Shown here in pieces: positions 32,251 through 43,956 of a stretch of DNA of 64,000 bases. The notes below the pieces were generated by a model, which was given only the letters and a program-made list of their open reading frames with translations, was not told the origin of the DNA and ran no database searches. The stretch covers positions 1,240,001 to 1,304,000 of the forward strand of contig JBANDB010000020.1 of NCBI GenBank assembly GCA_037576215.1, in the 5' to 3' direction. Both the position numbers and the translations under genes were made by a program. Positions within the stretch are counted from its first letter, which is position 1, and each line of letters begins with the position of its first letter. The stretch comes from Armillaria gallica (lineage: Eukaryota > Basidiomycota > Agaricomycetes > Agaricales > Physalacriaceae).

Positions 32251-34452
32251 GTGAGAGTCAGTCATATTTCTTGATAGTGGGCAATGAACGTGGCCGCAAA
32301 TGGGAGTGATCAAGAGTGTAGGCATCACAGCTCAGTGTTACAATTTGCGGTATCTCGGAGTTCGATTCTCCGTCATTACCTTGTCGGAAAGTTGCTAGCC
32401 TTTTAATCTCAAGTCCAAACAAGCATTCATATACGACCATGCGATCACCGTTTTTGGGCGCAAACCACAAGAATAAGTAACTGTATTTTGACTGCGGCTC
32501 CACCTCCTTTAAAAGTGAAACGACCTTATCGATACCAGAGAGTCAAGAATTTCCCTGAAGCAACGAATCATGGAAGACCACAATAAGGCCAGAAGTGGTT
32601 TAACCGTCAGTGCACTTATTCACTTGTGGGATCGATTCCCGCATTCTGATCTAATCGAGGTCTTGGTCATGAATGTAGGTCCCTGGCCTCGTATATGTTA
32701 CGGACGCAGGCATTGTTCACATCATCATTTTTCTTCTAACCCAGGGCGCTATAATTGCGGGTAATTCATTCTGCGGCGATACCTTGGAATTCAATTATCC
32801 CTCACTGCTAACATGCGAGCATACCTTTGACGTAGCTTATTTACCATTCCTGACGAGCATGAGAATATATATCTACAAGAAGAAAACATCCCTCCTTTAG
32901 AATGAAAACTGGCGCCATCGATACCAGAGAGTTCAGGGAGTCAGGTAAGAATAGACTCCTTAAGTTATGGTAAAACGAGGGAATCCGGTGTGAAGTACGA
33001 AGTGTTACACGAGAGGATGGCACCACTCCGACACCACGTATTGATTCAAATGTTTTTGAAGACGTCAGCGCAACAAGTCAGAAGCCAGTCAGTGCGCATT
33101 TCACCGTTATAACAACGGAAACATACTTAGCAATTCCTAAGAAAGGGAAACGCAGACACCGTTCCGAACAGCTTTTGAACGATATCCGGCGTGGCTGGAT
33201 GTCCAGAACTAGATTATCCAGCGACGATCATTTACCCTTAGGGTCAAAGTATTAGCTCCGCATTATGATAGAGCGAATGGGATTTACCGGTACCTCCAAA
33301 TCACACGTCAAGAGCAAGATGTCTCGACAGGTATCCATATCACCAAGGCGTAGTATTCTAAATTGAGGAAGATGCATACCTGGTAGTCGACGTAAGGTTA
33401 GACTGATCCCCATCCATACCCCTTAATGTGCGATCGACCTGTGGCCCGTGAAATTTGGGTATGTCCTACGGAGAAGCAGAGCAGGGGATTTTCCTTCTAA
33501 GGCGGTCTCATTACTTTCGTTCCCACAGATGATTAGGCCGCTAGGGTTTCTCGCATGAAGGATGGAAGGATTCAGGAATGTTATGTCTTGCTGATTAAAT
33601 ACATGTTATTCGTGACAATACAATAATTCAGATGCTAAGTACAGGTCGCTATGAGGGTTCGATTCCCGATATCTGATTCATTCTGGCGTCGATATGGATT
33701 TTTTATGCACCAGTGCTAGTAGAGAACACAGTAGCTGTTAGCGGTCAGCTATTATGTTCTGGAGCAAAGTCACTTGGGTCACGTAGGATGCGGCGTGTTT
33801 CATCTTCGTACGCTCGATACGGCTTTGACTTAGATGAAGAAAGGTAGCTCTCAGACTTCATAAGTCATCATATAGAAAACATCTGAAGGGCAGGATCACA
33901 GATATGGAAGGGATTATGCTAAGCAGAACCTTCCCGCATTGAGTAGTTTCTCCTCGGATAGTAGGTGATTGCTCGTAAATTCCAGCAGAATTGTTTCATT
34001 AGTCCGCTGGTATTCAAACACCAAGAAAGGCAAACATCATTGCTTATTTCTTTGAGGTGATTAAGGACATCCACAGGAGGCGGTGAACTGACCTGTGTCC
34101 GACAAATCGATGAAAATGGGAGAGCATCATCAATATTTTCCAGGCCACAGCGAACTCATTACGCGAGCTTACCGTTAATGTTAACACGATCCTGTAAGTA
34201 GGCTATACCGATTATCAAAGTTGACAACACCCGTTCGACGCTGAAGAAACGTGGGGGTGCATCTGTTGTAATGACGATTTCAATAAGATGCTGTGAATTA
34301 CGGAATATGGAATATCTCTCTGCAGGGTCATACAAACATACGCGGAATCACTGAAGCATACGCATGTTTATAGGCATATACGAATAAGGAATACGTTCGA
34401 GGGTCGCTTCGGTGATGGGAGATGAAGAGAAGGGATTGTCATCAGCCATTGA
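32251..34452. other. Gene-poor stretch with SINE-like boxes and an R5-related fragment
   Basis: Plus-strand B boxes are at 32358-32370 (GAGTTCGATTCTC) and 32628-32640 (GGGATCGATTCCC); the second has GGCCAGAAGTGG at normal A-box distance (from 32585). At 33630-33880 the GGGTTCGATTCCCGATAT segment and following sequence resemble the right end of R5. No gene recognised. Confidence 0.45.
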
Positions 34453-35199
34453 CTAGTTCGGTGGGTTAAAGCGACCGAAGACAGAGATGTTTACCGTCGT
34501 TAAACGTATCAATGGTAGTGAAACTGAGGTGAGCAGTTCGGACAAAGTTTCATGGCTGACACTGAGGTTCAAACTTGACCAGCGCTGCGAGTGTGGTGCC
34601 AGGGCACTGAGACCATCCAGGCCGTATCTTGAATTACAGTCTACAGTCAACTGGATGGGCAGATCACCGGAAAGTGATGCGTATTCGTTAAGGAGTGGAT
34701 GACTGCCGCATGGCGATCGGATAGGAATTTTGGTCCATAAGGAAGGACATGATCGAGAAATGATTCTCCAGGTTGAACACACATGTCCGAGGAACCATAG
34801 GCCATCGCATACATCGGAGCTTTGAGAAGAGAGTGGACCGAATATCTGGAGCAATGTTTCTCGAGGCAAACGCCGTACTGGAGCGAGGAGGGCCTTACAA
34901 CAGCCAATGTCCTGGAGGAGCCTTTCGCGCCGATCTCGGATTTTACGAAAGAGAGACTCAATGTGTCGCAGCTCGTGCTCGAGACGGGTTATATCATTCG
35001 TGATGGAAACTTGAGAGATGTCGAAAGATGAGAATCCGGATCGTAAGAGTTCAGTTGGATTTACTGAAGGAAAGTAAGGGTGTATGGCGTCGAATTGATA
35101 TTTGGCGCAGGTGGCATCCTGGAAGCTATCTTTGACATAAGAAGCTGAGATTGACTCGGATAATAGGTTATTACCATTCTCCGTTGTTTCGCTGGGTCT
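34453..35199 (-). CDS. F-box domain protein, partial (start exon not found)
   Basis: Layout is typical of agaricomycete F-box proteins, the substrate receptors of SCF ubiquitin ligases: a leading DAIHPYFPSVNPTELLRSG stretch, a coiled coil (ITRLEHELRHIESLFRKIRD), ALLAPVRRLPRETLLQIF beginning the F-box, and VCSTWRIISRSCPSLWTKI closing it. A short leucine-rich tail (RWSSLNLSVSHETLSELL) ends at a stop at 34453, much shorter than the usual several-hundred-residue C-terminus. The frame is open upstream to a stop at 35217 but has no ATG. A TTTCCAG acceptor at 35206-35200 suggests an upstream exon that I could not place. Possibly truncated at both ends. Confidence 0.65.
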   Translation of the reverse strand, partial: RPSETTENGNNLLSESISASYVKDSFQDATCAKYQFDAIHPYFPSVNPTELLRSGFSSFDISQVSITNDITRLEHELRHIESLFRKIRDRRERLLQDIGCCKALLAPVRRLPRETLLQIFGPLSSQSSDVCDGLWFLGHVCSTWRIISRSCPSLWTKIPIRSPCGSHPLLNEYASLSGDLPIQLTVDCNSRYGLDGLSALAPHSQRWSSLNLSVSHETLSELLTSVSLPLIRLTTVNISVFGRFNPPN

Positions 35200-35561
35200 C
35201 TGGAAAGATACGGATCAGAGAACGTCAAGATCTGTAGGGTAAATGGTCTGAGTTACAATTTCTCTGAATAACTAGACATTATGCTCACTAAAGTCAGCGT
35301 CGCCTTTTGTTTGTGGTGATTGGGAACGTCAAAAACAGCAAATTTGAATTTGCAGTGAAATATTTCAACAGCACGTGACGATCAAAGGACCGGGGCAACT
35401 GGACCTCGTAGTACGCTTGCGCTTGTCAAGCCAATGTTAAGGTATGTGTCGAACAGACGGCTCAGGAATCGTACATTGGTACAAAAAGATGAACTCCATA
35501 AACTGTACTACTAATGTTGCCCTATAAGTTGTTATCCTCGACGCACTACAATTATCGACCA

Positions 35562-36908
35562 CTAAGACACCGCTGCAGGATAGTCGACATACCCGCCATG
35601 TCCAGTGAGTGTCATAAAATCAAATTTCTTCGAGTCTTTTGCCCTTCTCCAACCTCTTCGCGAAATCCGGATTCGCCACCCACGGAATACCGAAGAACAC
35701 ACCAACCACCTTCTCATCCTCAACATACTGGGTAGCCTCCTCGGCCGTGAAGGATACATTCACAAATACCCTCGTAGCCGGATTTTTTAATAACGGGACG
35801 TACGTGCTAAGGACATCATGCTTCGTTCCGCGCCGAGTCCCCGTCAATAATAGGATCCAAAGACTCCGCATACCTCACGAATGCGACGTAGGCAATCCCG
35901 AGGCTGTCGAGTTCTGCTATGAGGTACCAGAATGTGTCCAAGGTTTCTTGAAGACGCATTCTATTCAACTGATCAGCCAGAGTATCAACCGTCTTGGCAC
36001 TTTGATTAAGGACGTACCCGACATCATTACACCCCGCCACAGGGTTCAACTTTATACCGACCCTTCCTTGTCCCCGATATCCGCTGCGATCTTGACAACC
36101 CCCAAAGAAAACCGGGCTCTATTCTGTATGCTCCCATCCCCCCTGTCCATCCGGTCATTCGAAGTGATATCGAGGAATTGGTGGATCAAGTACCCATGCG
36201 CACCTTGGATCTCTTCACCATCGAACCCGGCCTCTTTCGCGTTCATGGCAGTTTGTTTCCACTGAGAAAGAGGAGTGCGGGGATCGTCGATCGCGGTAGG
36301 GCTGATATAGCCTGGCTGGCTAGGGAGGAAGCGGAACTGACCTCCTCGAGCGACGATTGCTGACGGAGCATAAACAGGAAGCCCCGAGGCGATTTGCTCG
36401 GGCGCATCAGGGTGGCTTAGACGTCCACCTGGAAACAGCTCAGGATGTATTTCCCACGAAAATAATGGTCCGATACTGACGATGCCATAGCTAGAAGGTA
36501 GACCATGTCGGAAGCCGACCGGGGAGAAAAGAGATGAAGTTAAGACATACCTGAGCAAAGATCACACCTACCTCTTTGTGTACAGAATCAGTGACCTTTT
36601 TCCATCCCCTGACTTGCTCTTCGGACCAGATACCAGGAGTGTTCTGCCACAGGGAGCTAGCCCTTGATATGACAACTAGTAACGAAGAAGACGAGAGAAA
36701 TGCATACCCTTGTTGCACAGTGAGAATACTTTCCGTGACAATTAAACCCGCACCTTCCACGGCGCTGTTGGTAGTATTCAACGTTGATCACGTTGAGAAC
36801 GTTCGTGGGCACGGAACGGTTACGTGTCATGGCGGACATGAAAATTCTATTCTTGAGGGTGATTGGTCCGAGTTCAAGGGGCTGGAAAAGAGCCTCGAGG
36901 TTCGACAT
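35562..36908 (-). pseudogene. Old Yellow Enzyme family NADH:flavin oxidoreductase, frameshifted
   Basis: FMN-dependent ene-reductase family. It starts MSNLEALFQPLELGPITLKN and TRNRSVPTNV, then AGLIVTESILTVQQG, TPGIWSEEQVRGWKKVTDSV, GRLSHPDAPEQIASGLPVYA, NRARFSLGVV, RVGIKLNPVAG, LDTFWYLIAELDSLGIAYV and a C-terminal LTGHGGYVDYP. Introns such as the GTATGC...GGCAG one after VQQG are normal. Four reading-frame shifts break it: about 36757-36770 (after EYYQQR), 36058-36074, 35835-35845 (an extra G relative to the copy at 50.7 kb) and about 35630-35645. The catalytic His-Gly-Ala-Asn of the family reads QGAHGYL, so the substrate-binding His and Asn are also lost. A second, more damaged copy is at 50399-50880. 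Confidence 0.85.
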
Positions 36909-37009
36909 TAGTACTGTGGAACTAAAGCTATTGGTTGTGACCAAAGAGGGAATGAATGATGCGTCGTATCATTCGCTTCCCACGACGAGTCACGAAGCGT
37001 GGTAAGGAA

Positions 37010-37745
37010 GGCTGACGACATCAGGAGAACACCGTGCTACTGGTCAGCTTCTGATAGGGCGAAAAGCGGGGAACAAAACAGTTTGACCCATGAACAACAC
37101 GAGTCGTGATGTCGGTTAATGCTGAAGCCTGTGGACCTTTCTGTGCTGAAAAGTCGGTAGTTGCTCTATTTTCAAGGCGTCAACATTTACGTCCGTGCAT
37201 GCTGGAGAGTCGGAGGGCGTATCATGGACTTGCAAGCTGCATTTAAATTTTGCAGCTTTGTACACTCAGTGAAGACTTACGACGAGCATGTTTAAAGAAG
37301 ATTAGTTATATGTTTTAGTGTAGTTCCTGTTGTTTCCCTATACGAATGTAAGGCACCCTTAAATCGCGACAAGGGAGAAATATGATGACACACACCGTGG
37401 ACTAGTAAACAAAGTGAAGGATAGTTGTATCTATTGAAAGAAGGGCGATGATTCGTTCTTGCCAAGAGCTCGAAAGCCTTCGAAGAACATCACTCGTCTA
37501 CCTTGACGGTGAAAGAAGAAAATAACAAGCTCTCGGCCAATCGTGCCTGAACGTTGTCCCAACTTTCTGGTTTTCTGGTTGTTAAAAGACCAAGGTTGGA
37601 CGACGACATTCTTTAGTTATCGAAACCCAGTGTCATTGCGCAAGATAAGGAAATAGCCAGATATATTGCATCTTCGGCGAAAGGAACACATCTGAGGAGG
37701 CTAACCAATGAAGAGCACGAGTAGTAAACGAGCGGTGAGCTTTTA
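37010..37745. other. Unassigned spacer
   Basis: No convincing frame, repeat or terminal structure seen. Confidence 0.35.
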
Positions 37746-37779
37746 TTGAAAAATATCGCCCCAAAGCACAGTCAAATCA

Positions 37780-38115
37780 AACACAGCTTACCGAAAAGTA
37801 ACGGTTGTCCGGGAAAAGGCGATTCGCCGCATACACGCGGATCATCGCACTGCCTTCATCTGAGAAACTGTCAACGAGTGATTTCACCAAGGGACCCTCA
37901 GAAGCACAGGAGAGTCCAGAAGAGCAGAATCCTGGTCTCGGCCGTTGAATCGTGCGGAGTGAAGCTGAGGTGTCCGGCAAAAGTTGAGTCTAGTTTGTAG
38001 ATATTATCTTCGCAGAATAGTACAGCTAACAACACTCACCATGAAAACGCGGGTGCATTATGCATCAACCCAACTCTATGTTGACCAGGCGAGGCAGACG
38101 ACTCTGAGTTACTCA
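37780..38115 (-). pseudogene. Exon-like fragments of an unrecognised gene
   Basis: A possible first exon reads MSNSESSASPGQHRVGLMHN and ends at a GTGAGT donor near 38040. A later exon reads LVKSLVDSFSDEGSAMIRVY and ends in YFS at a GTAAGC donor near 37797. The junction between the two is out of phase with the sites I can see. Product unknown. Confidence 0.3.
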
Positions 38116-38539
38116 TATATGTGGACCTAACTTGTCTTCATTAGTTACTGCGAAAAAATAGGTACGGAGCAGCAAATCAACCTGGACTTCAGTTAACTTG
38201 GGTTATAGGCAGGCGATCCTTCGACGTTTTGAATGACTGAGTGGGCTTCCGTGGAGCTGCCGCGTCTCACGGTAACAGAGGATTGACCGGTCTAAGGATT
38301 TACAAATTGGAGGTCGGTATGCACAGTGTACCGAGAAGTAATCATCATCGATGATGGACCAAAACCATCTCTGGAAGGATGAGTAAGTCAAACAGGCATA
38401 TCTATGGCATAAGAACGCACGTATATTGCAGCTGCGAGGAATTGTTAACCGGATCTCGTCGATGGAGACGCAGCTCTGGAGATGCCAAATAGGCAAGGAA
38501 TCACATCTGAATTCAACATATATGCGCGTCAAATTACAA

Positions 38540-39121
38540 GTCGGGACGGTCCTCGTTGGATTTTAGCCCTCCATAGACATAGGTGAGCTTCTGTAAGAAA
38601 AGTTGTTAAATAACCGTCGATCGCAGAGAGCACGACTTACGATGGCGCTGTATTGAACACCCCTACCGCCGAATCTCAAACTCTTCTACTCTTCTTCCCA
38701 TCGCATCGATATCTGTCAGTTTCTGCGGGAGACCAGAGCTTCCAGATGTTCTGCTTGGATCTCCACTGAGATGAATATTAGCCGCTCGCCGGAAACAAGC
38801 TAATTGAGTCGTCGCATTGCGTACCTTATCCCTTGATTCAAGAATACGAAGCGCAAGCTTCCACACTTTGAGGAACGGTGGTAAGCGTGAGTGAAAGAGA
38901 GAAAGCACAGCCTACCTATCACATTTTAGCCTGTACATTCTTAATACTCTATCCATCGTCTTTGCAATCTCCGTAACCTCAGTGAACCTTCGTGAGGTCG
39001 GAATGGGGCACATACGCCTGCATCCTGGCGCCTTCCGGAATTGCATAGTCGTTAAGCTCGTTCTCGACTTCGATGTCTTCTTCGAGCATGCGTATGGTTT
39101 TGAACGGCCATATGAGAGCAA
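38540..39121 (-). pseudogene. Exon-like fragments of a second unrecognised gene
   Basis: Near 39100 one frame reads FKTIRMLEEDIEVENELNDY. Around 38660 GGRGVQYSAI joins KLTYVYGGLKSNEDRPDL across a clean intron (GTAAGT donor near 38638, TTACAG acceptor near 38592) and stops. Intermediate exons cannot be connected without stops, so this is probably broken. No family recognised. Confidence 0.3.
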
Positions 39122-39703
39122 TTAACTCTGCACCTGAGGAATAACGGTATCCTGCCTGTGATCCTCTATCCCGGGCGCATGATCAGGGATGACTAGGGCT
39201 GGTGATCAATGACGGACTATCAGGGTCTCGCGGTTGTCCTATATGAAGCCAGGAATCGTGACGCGTGACGCGTGGGGCCTTGAGGCTTGAAGCTTAGCTT
39301 GAAGAAGGGAGTGGTGGATTCCATGGACTAGAGTCTAGAAAGCAGTGTAACATCGGGCAAGAATGCTCGACTTCCGGGATCCATCCACGATATTAATAGA
39401 TGCATCATAGTAGCTGCGTGCAAAGTTCAGAGAATTTCCTAGTTTATTAAGAGAAGGGCGAGCGTACCATGACGGTGAAAGGCGAAGGCTCTGTGAAAAA
39501 TGTTACTGTCACAGTCACGAACGCGTCCGCCACGTGCGCTGCTTTGCTTCTGACACCGACGCCCTGCGGACGAGTCCGGAAGCAAGCAACGCCCGTTTTT
39601 GTTAAATTTGGAGACCTTCAAACATTCGCCCAAGAATTACACCTTCAATAAAAGATTCACGGAGTCCTTTATTCACGATATATTCTCTGCCAGAGCTTCG
39701 GAC
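39122..39703. other. Unassigned spacer
   Basis: Short frames on both strands only. It contains a tandem ACGCGTGACGCGTG motif near 39262. Confidence 0.35.
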
Positions 39704-40666
39704 CAAGGGACTACCGGAATGAAAAAAATGACATAGGGTCGATTAAAAAATTTCGTGCACTAGCGCTGGACCTACCTACCTCCACGTGATCAAAATGATG
39801 TCATCCACTCCACATTGAGCTGATTATGGAGTAAAAATGGGCAATTATGTCGCATTCATGTACTATTATTCAACCAAATATCATTTTGATTACAATCTGA
39901 GTCATTTCTGGTCAGATAAGTAAAGCACATGAATTTGGACACATGATGTCATATGCTGACTCATGATGGCAGTGCCGCCAATACTTTGTTTACTGTACTA
40001 TTTCAACCATAAGTTCACCTAACGCCTAACAGCAGACTCTGAACTGAACCTATTTCATATGTCCTAACGCCTAACAGAGGGGTCTGAACTGACATCCGTG
40101 CAAACCAAAATAGGGCTAAAATTTGCCTCTTAAATCTAATTTTTTGTGCATAACTATGATAATTGTACAATAATGTATGTAAATCTGGCTTCCTCCTGAT
40201 CTTCCTGCTCCCAAAACTTAGTGTCATGCCAGTTATCCTCGAAACACTTAAGCAGATTCTGGTAAAGGACTGAGAGTATGGTACTACATGTGCTAAGGTT
40301 TTTCAATTCAGCTTGCTGAAGCTTGGGCCATGCTGGCTGAACTGAACTGAACTGGTAAGTCCTAACGCCTAACATCAGTGTCTGAACTGACAACCCGATG
40401 AAATACTGTCATAACACCTAACAAAATTAAACAGTGACTGAACTTACGGTTGAAATAGTACAGTACTCTCAATGTTGTACTGCACAAGCATTATAAACAT
40501 TGTAGGTCTATTCATTAGACATATTGTCACTTAAATATCTCACATTTTTACGTTTGGAAGGCAGTTTTGAGGCCATTGAGGAGGGTCAACTTTTTTTTTT
40601 TTGGGCCTGCCGGCCCAACCTACCTACCTACCCGGTGTTCTGGGCCGCAATTCCGGTAGCCCCTTG
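39704..40666. mobile_element. hAT-type TIR element, relative of 28201-28670, with a nested MITE
   Basis: Ends CAAGGGACTACCGGAAT (39704-39720) and, reversed, CAAGGGGCTACCGGAAT (40650-40666). The flanking octamers CTTCGGAC and CTTCACAC agree at six of eight positions, as for an old 8-bp duplication. The subterminal blocks of the 28-kb MITE (GGACCTACCTACCTCCACGT and the T-run followed by TTGGGCCTGCCGGCCCAA) recur in the same places. The extra length is mostly the nested element at 39991-40465. No transposase. Confidence 0.8.
39991..40465. mobile_element. TA-flanked MITE nested in the hAT-type element
   Basis: TACTGTACTATTTCAACC at the left and GGTTGAAATAGTACAGTA at the right are exact complements, extending imperfectly into TAAGTTCA. 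Terminal TA dinucleotides fit a Tc1/mariner-type duplication. Inside, the unit CCTAACGCCTAACA followed by TCTGAACTGA repeats three times with a fourth degraded copy. A shorter element with related ends lies at 49922-50063. Confidence 0.8.
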
Positions 40667-41138
40667 CTTCACACTAGCTTTGGAGAAGAGAAAGTAAAAC
40701 CACCATCAACCTTGCTGTGTGACCAGGAATGGGTGTTGGAGAGTTTGTTGGACATGTTTCAGAGGTGCATGCATATCTTATCTCTCAAATGAGGCTGATT
40801 CTTGCATAATGCTCACTTTGAGGTCTGTAAGAAACGAGCATCATCCTGGCGCTGGAGGCTGAAAGATGGGGCAACATCATTTGTCACAGAGAACTTTTTG
40901 CCAGCGCATACAATACCAGGAAACCAGATGACATGAGCTGTAGGACCCGCTATTGGTACTGACATAAACCTTATTGCGGTTTCCGGTCCAAAACTCCAGC
41001 CACACTTGATATTGATCCTCCATCATCCATATACTACCAACCCGCAACCGCCTCACCCTCTTGCACCTTATCAGCATGTGAGTAGGCTCCAATACAGGAG
41101 TTATATGTATATTCATCTAATCCAGAGATTGACACATT
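40667..41138. other. Unassigned spacer
   Basis: Low-CpG sequence with no recognised feature; probably 5' flank of the F-box pseudogene. Confidence 0.35.
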
Positions 41139-42312
41139 ATGGACCCATCATCCTGCCTTCCATTGGAGCTCCTTCAAAAAGTCTTCCAACACTATCTATC
41201 TGATTGTGAAACCCCTGTCCAATCCTTTGATCATTCTGACGGTCTTTGGGTTATTCTCCAAGTCAACAGGACCTGGAGAAGTGTGACCCTCTCCAACATG
41301 CCTTTCTGGTCGGCCATCCATGCTACATTTGCATATCCTCCTGATCCTGCTACCTGTTCCTCCAATCGCAACATGATCAGATTGTCAATGCAAATGGATC
41401 TAGCCGCCATTTTAAAAGGAGAGGAGATTGATGATAGCCAGTTCAATGGCATACACCGTGTGGTCCTCACCAATGGCATTATCCAATGTCTTACCTGTAT
41501 ACTCTCTTGCTCAGGAGACATTCCACTCTTCATATGCATCTGCTTTCCTATCCAAACACCCAGAAATATGATCCTTCTGACCTGGAGAACATTTTTCTCA
41601 CTGCTTACCACAGAATCCAGCCAGGTTCAATGCTTAAAGCTCCCAGTGCCCACTCCGATCTGGGATGATCTGGCTGTTATCCAACCATCGCATTTTCAGA
41701 TTCTCCAGAAGCTGCACGCTACTATCAAGAGCAGCTCTGAGCTCACCCCAGTCATTTATTGCTGCCCAACTCTCATTGATCTTACTATCTGATCAGTACT
41801 TCATTCATCTGTGAGTCGCATCAATGATGCAACTCGTGTTAATCAAATTTCTACTCCGATGCCACACCTGCATTGTCTGGAATTAATATATGCTTCATCC
41901 TTCCTTAATTCTGTGCATGCACAAACTTGAAGTCCTTGACACTTGTATGCAATTCCGTTGAGGCATTTATGTCACATGTGCCACCTCTCGCTGACTTCTT
42001 CCACTGCTCCAAATGTGCTTTGACAAATCTCGATTTATCTTGGCATGGCTCTGTTGATGAGCTGTTGATTATCCTCTCTAGGATACCAACGCTTGAGTCA
42101 TTTACATGTCGCAGTGACCTGAATACGGTCTTCATTGAAAGGATGATGTAGATGTTAGGTATATTATGGTGGATTATTTCAGTGAAGGGTCAAAGAGGAG
42201 ACTTTCCAACCTTAACACAACTCCCTGTGTTGCAGTTGATATAGAGCAATTCTCCACTGACCTCATACAGTCCCAAATCAGTCACTATCTTGATGCTATT
42301 GGTGCATGGTAG
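41139..42312 (+). pseudogene. F-box/leucine-rich protein gene, broken
   Basis: Begins at a good ATG: MDPSSCLPLELLQKVFQHYL, then ILQVNRTWRSVTLSNMPFWS, a standard F-box with its conserved Trp. The frame meets TGA at 41790-41792 but continues in phase for about 40 codons (PMPHLHCLELIYAS). A frameshift near 41920 brings in LKSLTLVCNSVEAFMSHVP and LTNLDLSWHGSVDELLIIL, leucine-rich in character, and further on VDIEQFSTDLIQSQISHYL near 42240-42310. CpG is rare throughout, so the TGA may have arisen from CGA by deamination. Function when intact: probable SCF substrate receptor. Different from the F-box gene at 34-35 kb. Confidence 0.7.
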
Positions 42313-43956
42313 GAGACCAGGATATTCTCTAGTTGTTCAATGCACCAGTAAAAAGCGGGGTCATTGCTGTATGAGTGTTTAAAGAGCAGGTAGTGGAACT
42401 AAAATGATTGTACTTTAATGTTTACAGATTGCTGAATGGGAACTGTCATTTTTTAATCTGTTATATTCCCCGAACATCAGCTGGCCTCACCCCACCTTAA
42501 AGAGCTCCTGCAACATCTGTGATTGATTTGCAATGGAGCATCACCAAGCATCGTTGAATACCCTCAAAATTCTTTCTATTCCCATATGGAGTGACATATC
42601 GGAGTGTCATCGAAATCGAAGACACAACATGCATGAGGTGTCAATTTGTGACAAAGTTGAGGTGCTCAAATAGGTCCACGTCATTGTCTTAGAACAGTTT
42701 TGCCACTTTCAAACCGATTGGGGATGGAAAATGCTGAGGAGCAATGAGCATCAAGTTGTTCCTGCGTTTGACAAAAACTTGAAGTTGCTCCACCATCCAG
42801 AGCCAATATGATGAAGGTGATATCGGGTACAGCCGGACTCGAGATTAATGTTCTAAAGTTCTGCTCAGCAAAGGTATACTTTTATGAGAAAGAACATCAG
42901 CAAAAGTTCCTCTTGTAAATTCTCAGGTCCTCTCCTTTTCCCTATTTGATCCATATATCTGCTTTGTGATTCCATTTTGTACCTTCCATTTGCATGCACA
43001 CATGGAACTCCATGGTCTCCACTGCCTTCCATTCTGGACAAACCTTGGCAGGAGCTTCCTGGGGCCTCATTCTTCATGTCCATATTTGCAGCAAATTTGC
43101 GGTATCCAAAGCTCAGTCAACATTGATCTCAGGAGCTCTTTGTCAGGTATGAGCTTTTTCCAGGTCTTCATGGACCTTCGAGTGTCGATGGTAAGCACAC
43201 TGAGAGAGATTTCTTCCTTCTGACGATAATAGAAGGCCAACTGATAAGTACTGTTGTATTGATACAAACCTGCCATCCTAGCACCTTCCTTTTTGTTCAA
43301 ATACTGTTACTCCCAACAGATCTTGAGCAGATCTGATTGATAATTAGCTGAGCTCCCAGTAGCCCTGACCATTCACCCCTTTTCACCCTCCCCATTAATT
43401 TGTCGAGTGTGCCTCCTGGCACTCCCTGCCCTCTAAGATCTTTCTGCCTTCCATGCGATCTGTGCCACATGTTCTGCAAGATTTTGATCCCTTCCAGATT
43501 AGGCTAAGGGGTAATATAGTAACCTCCTGGAAGGCAACTCCCATGTGGGAGATGGCCAACACTGGGACAGAGCAAAAAACGGACCAAGGGTTCACACAGA
43601 TGCAATAATTGAGATCAAACTCTATTGTTGAAGATGAGACGATGTGTAAAGATGATGAAAAAGGGGGATGGTACGAGGTGGGTGCGTATGTATGCAACAA
43701 CGGAAGGTGGGGGATCAGAAGGAAGAAAAGTAGTCTACGTGTACCTAGGTATATACAAGATGTGGCAATGGATAATATGTGCAAGCACCGGCTATGTATA
43801 GCGCTGCAGGAGCAGATCGTAGAGGTCGATCGTGGTCAGTAAATGTCTGTGTCAGCGATCTGTTGTAAGCTATGCTTACACCTCCCTCATCATCTTATGT
43901 TGTCACACCTTCTTTGCTCATAGATCTTCTATTGAACTCATGTCCATAGATATTTA
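42313..43956. other. Low-CpG stretch with unrecognised minus-strand frames
   Basis: A 77-codon frame at 43067-43300 (minus) reads RMAGLYQYNSTYQLAFYYRQ and TRRSMKTWKKLIP, and a following one (42865-43083) ends ENLQEELLLMFFLIKV. They may be exons of one old gene. A 129-codon minus-strand frame at 43395-43784 has no motif. Nothing else recognised. Confidence 0.3.

Noticed and set aside
32585..32645. Candidate functional tRNA gene
   Set aside because: A and B boxes are well spaced but acceptor and anticodon stems do not pair, so it is treated as a SINE-type relic.
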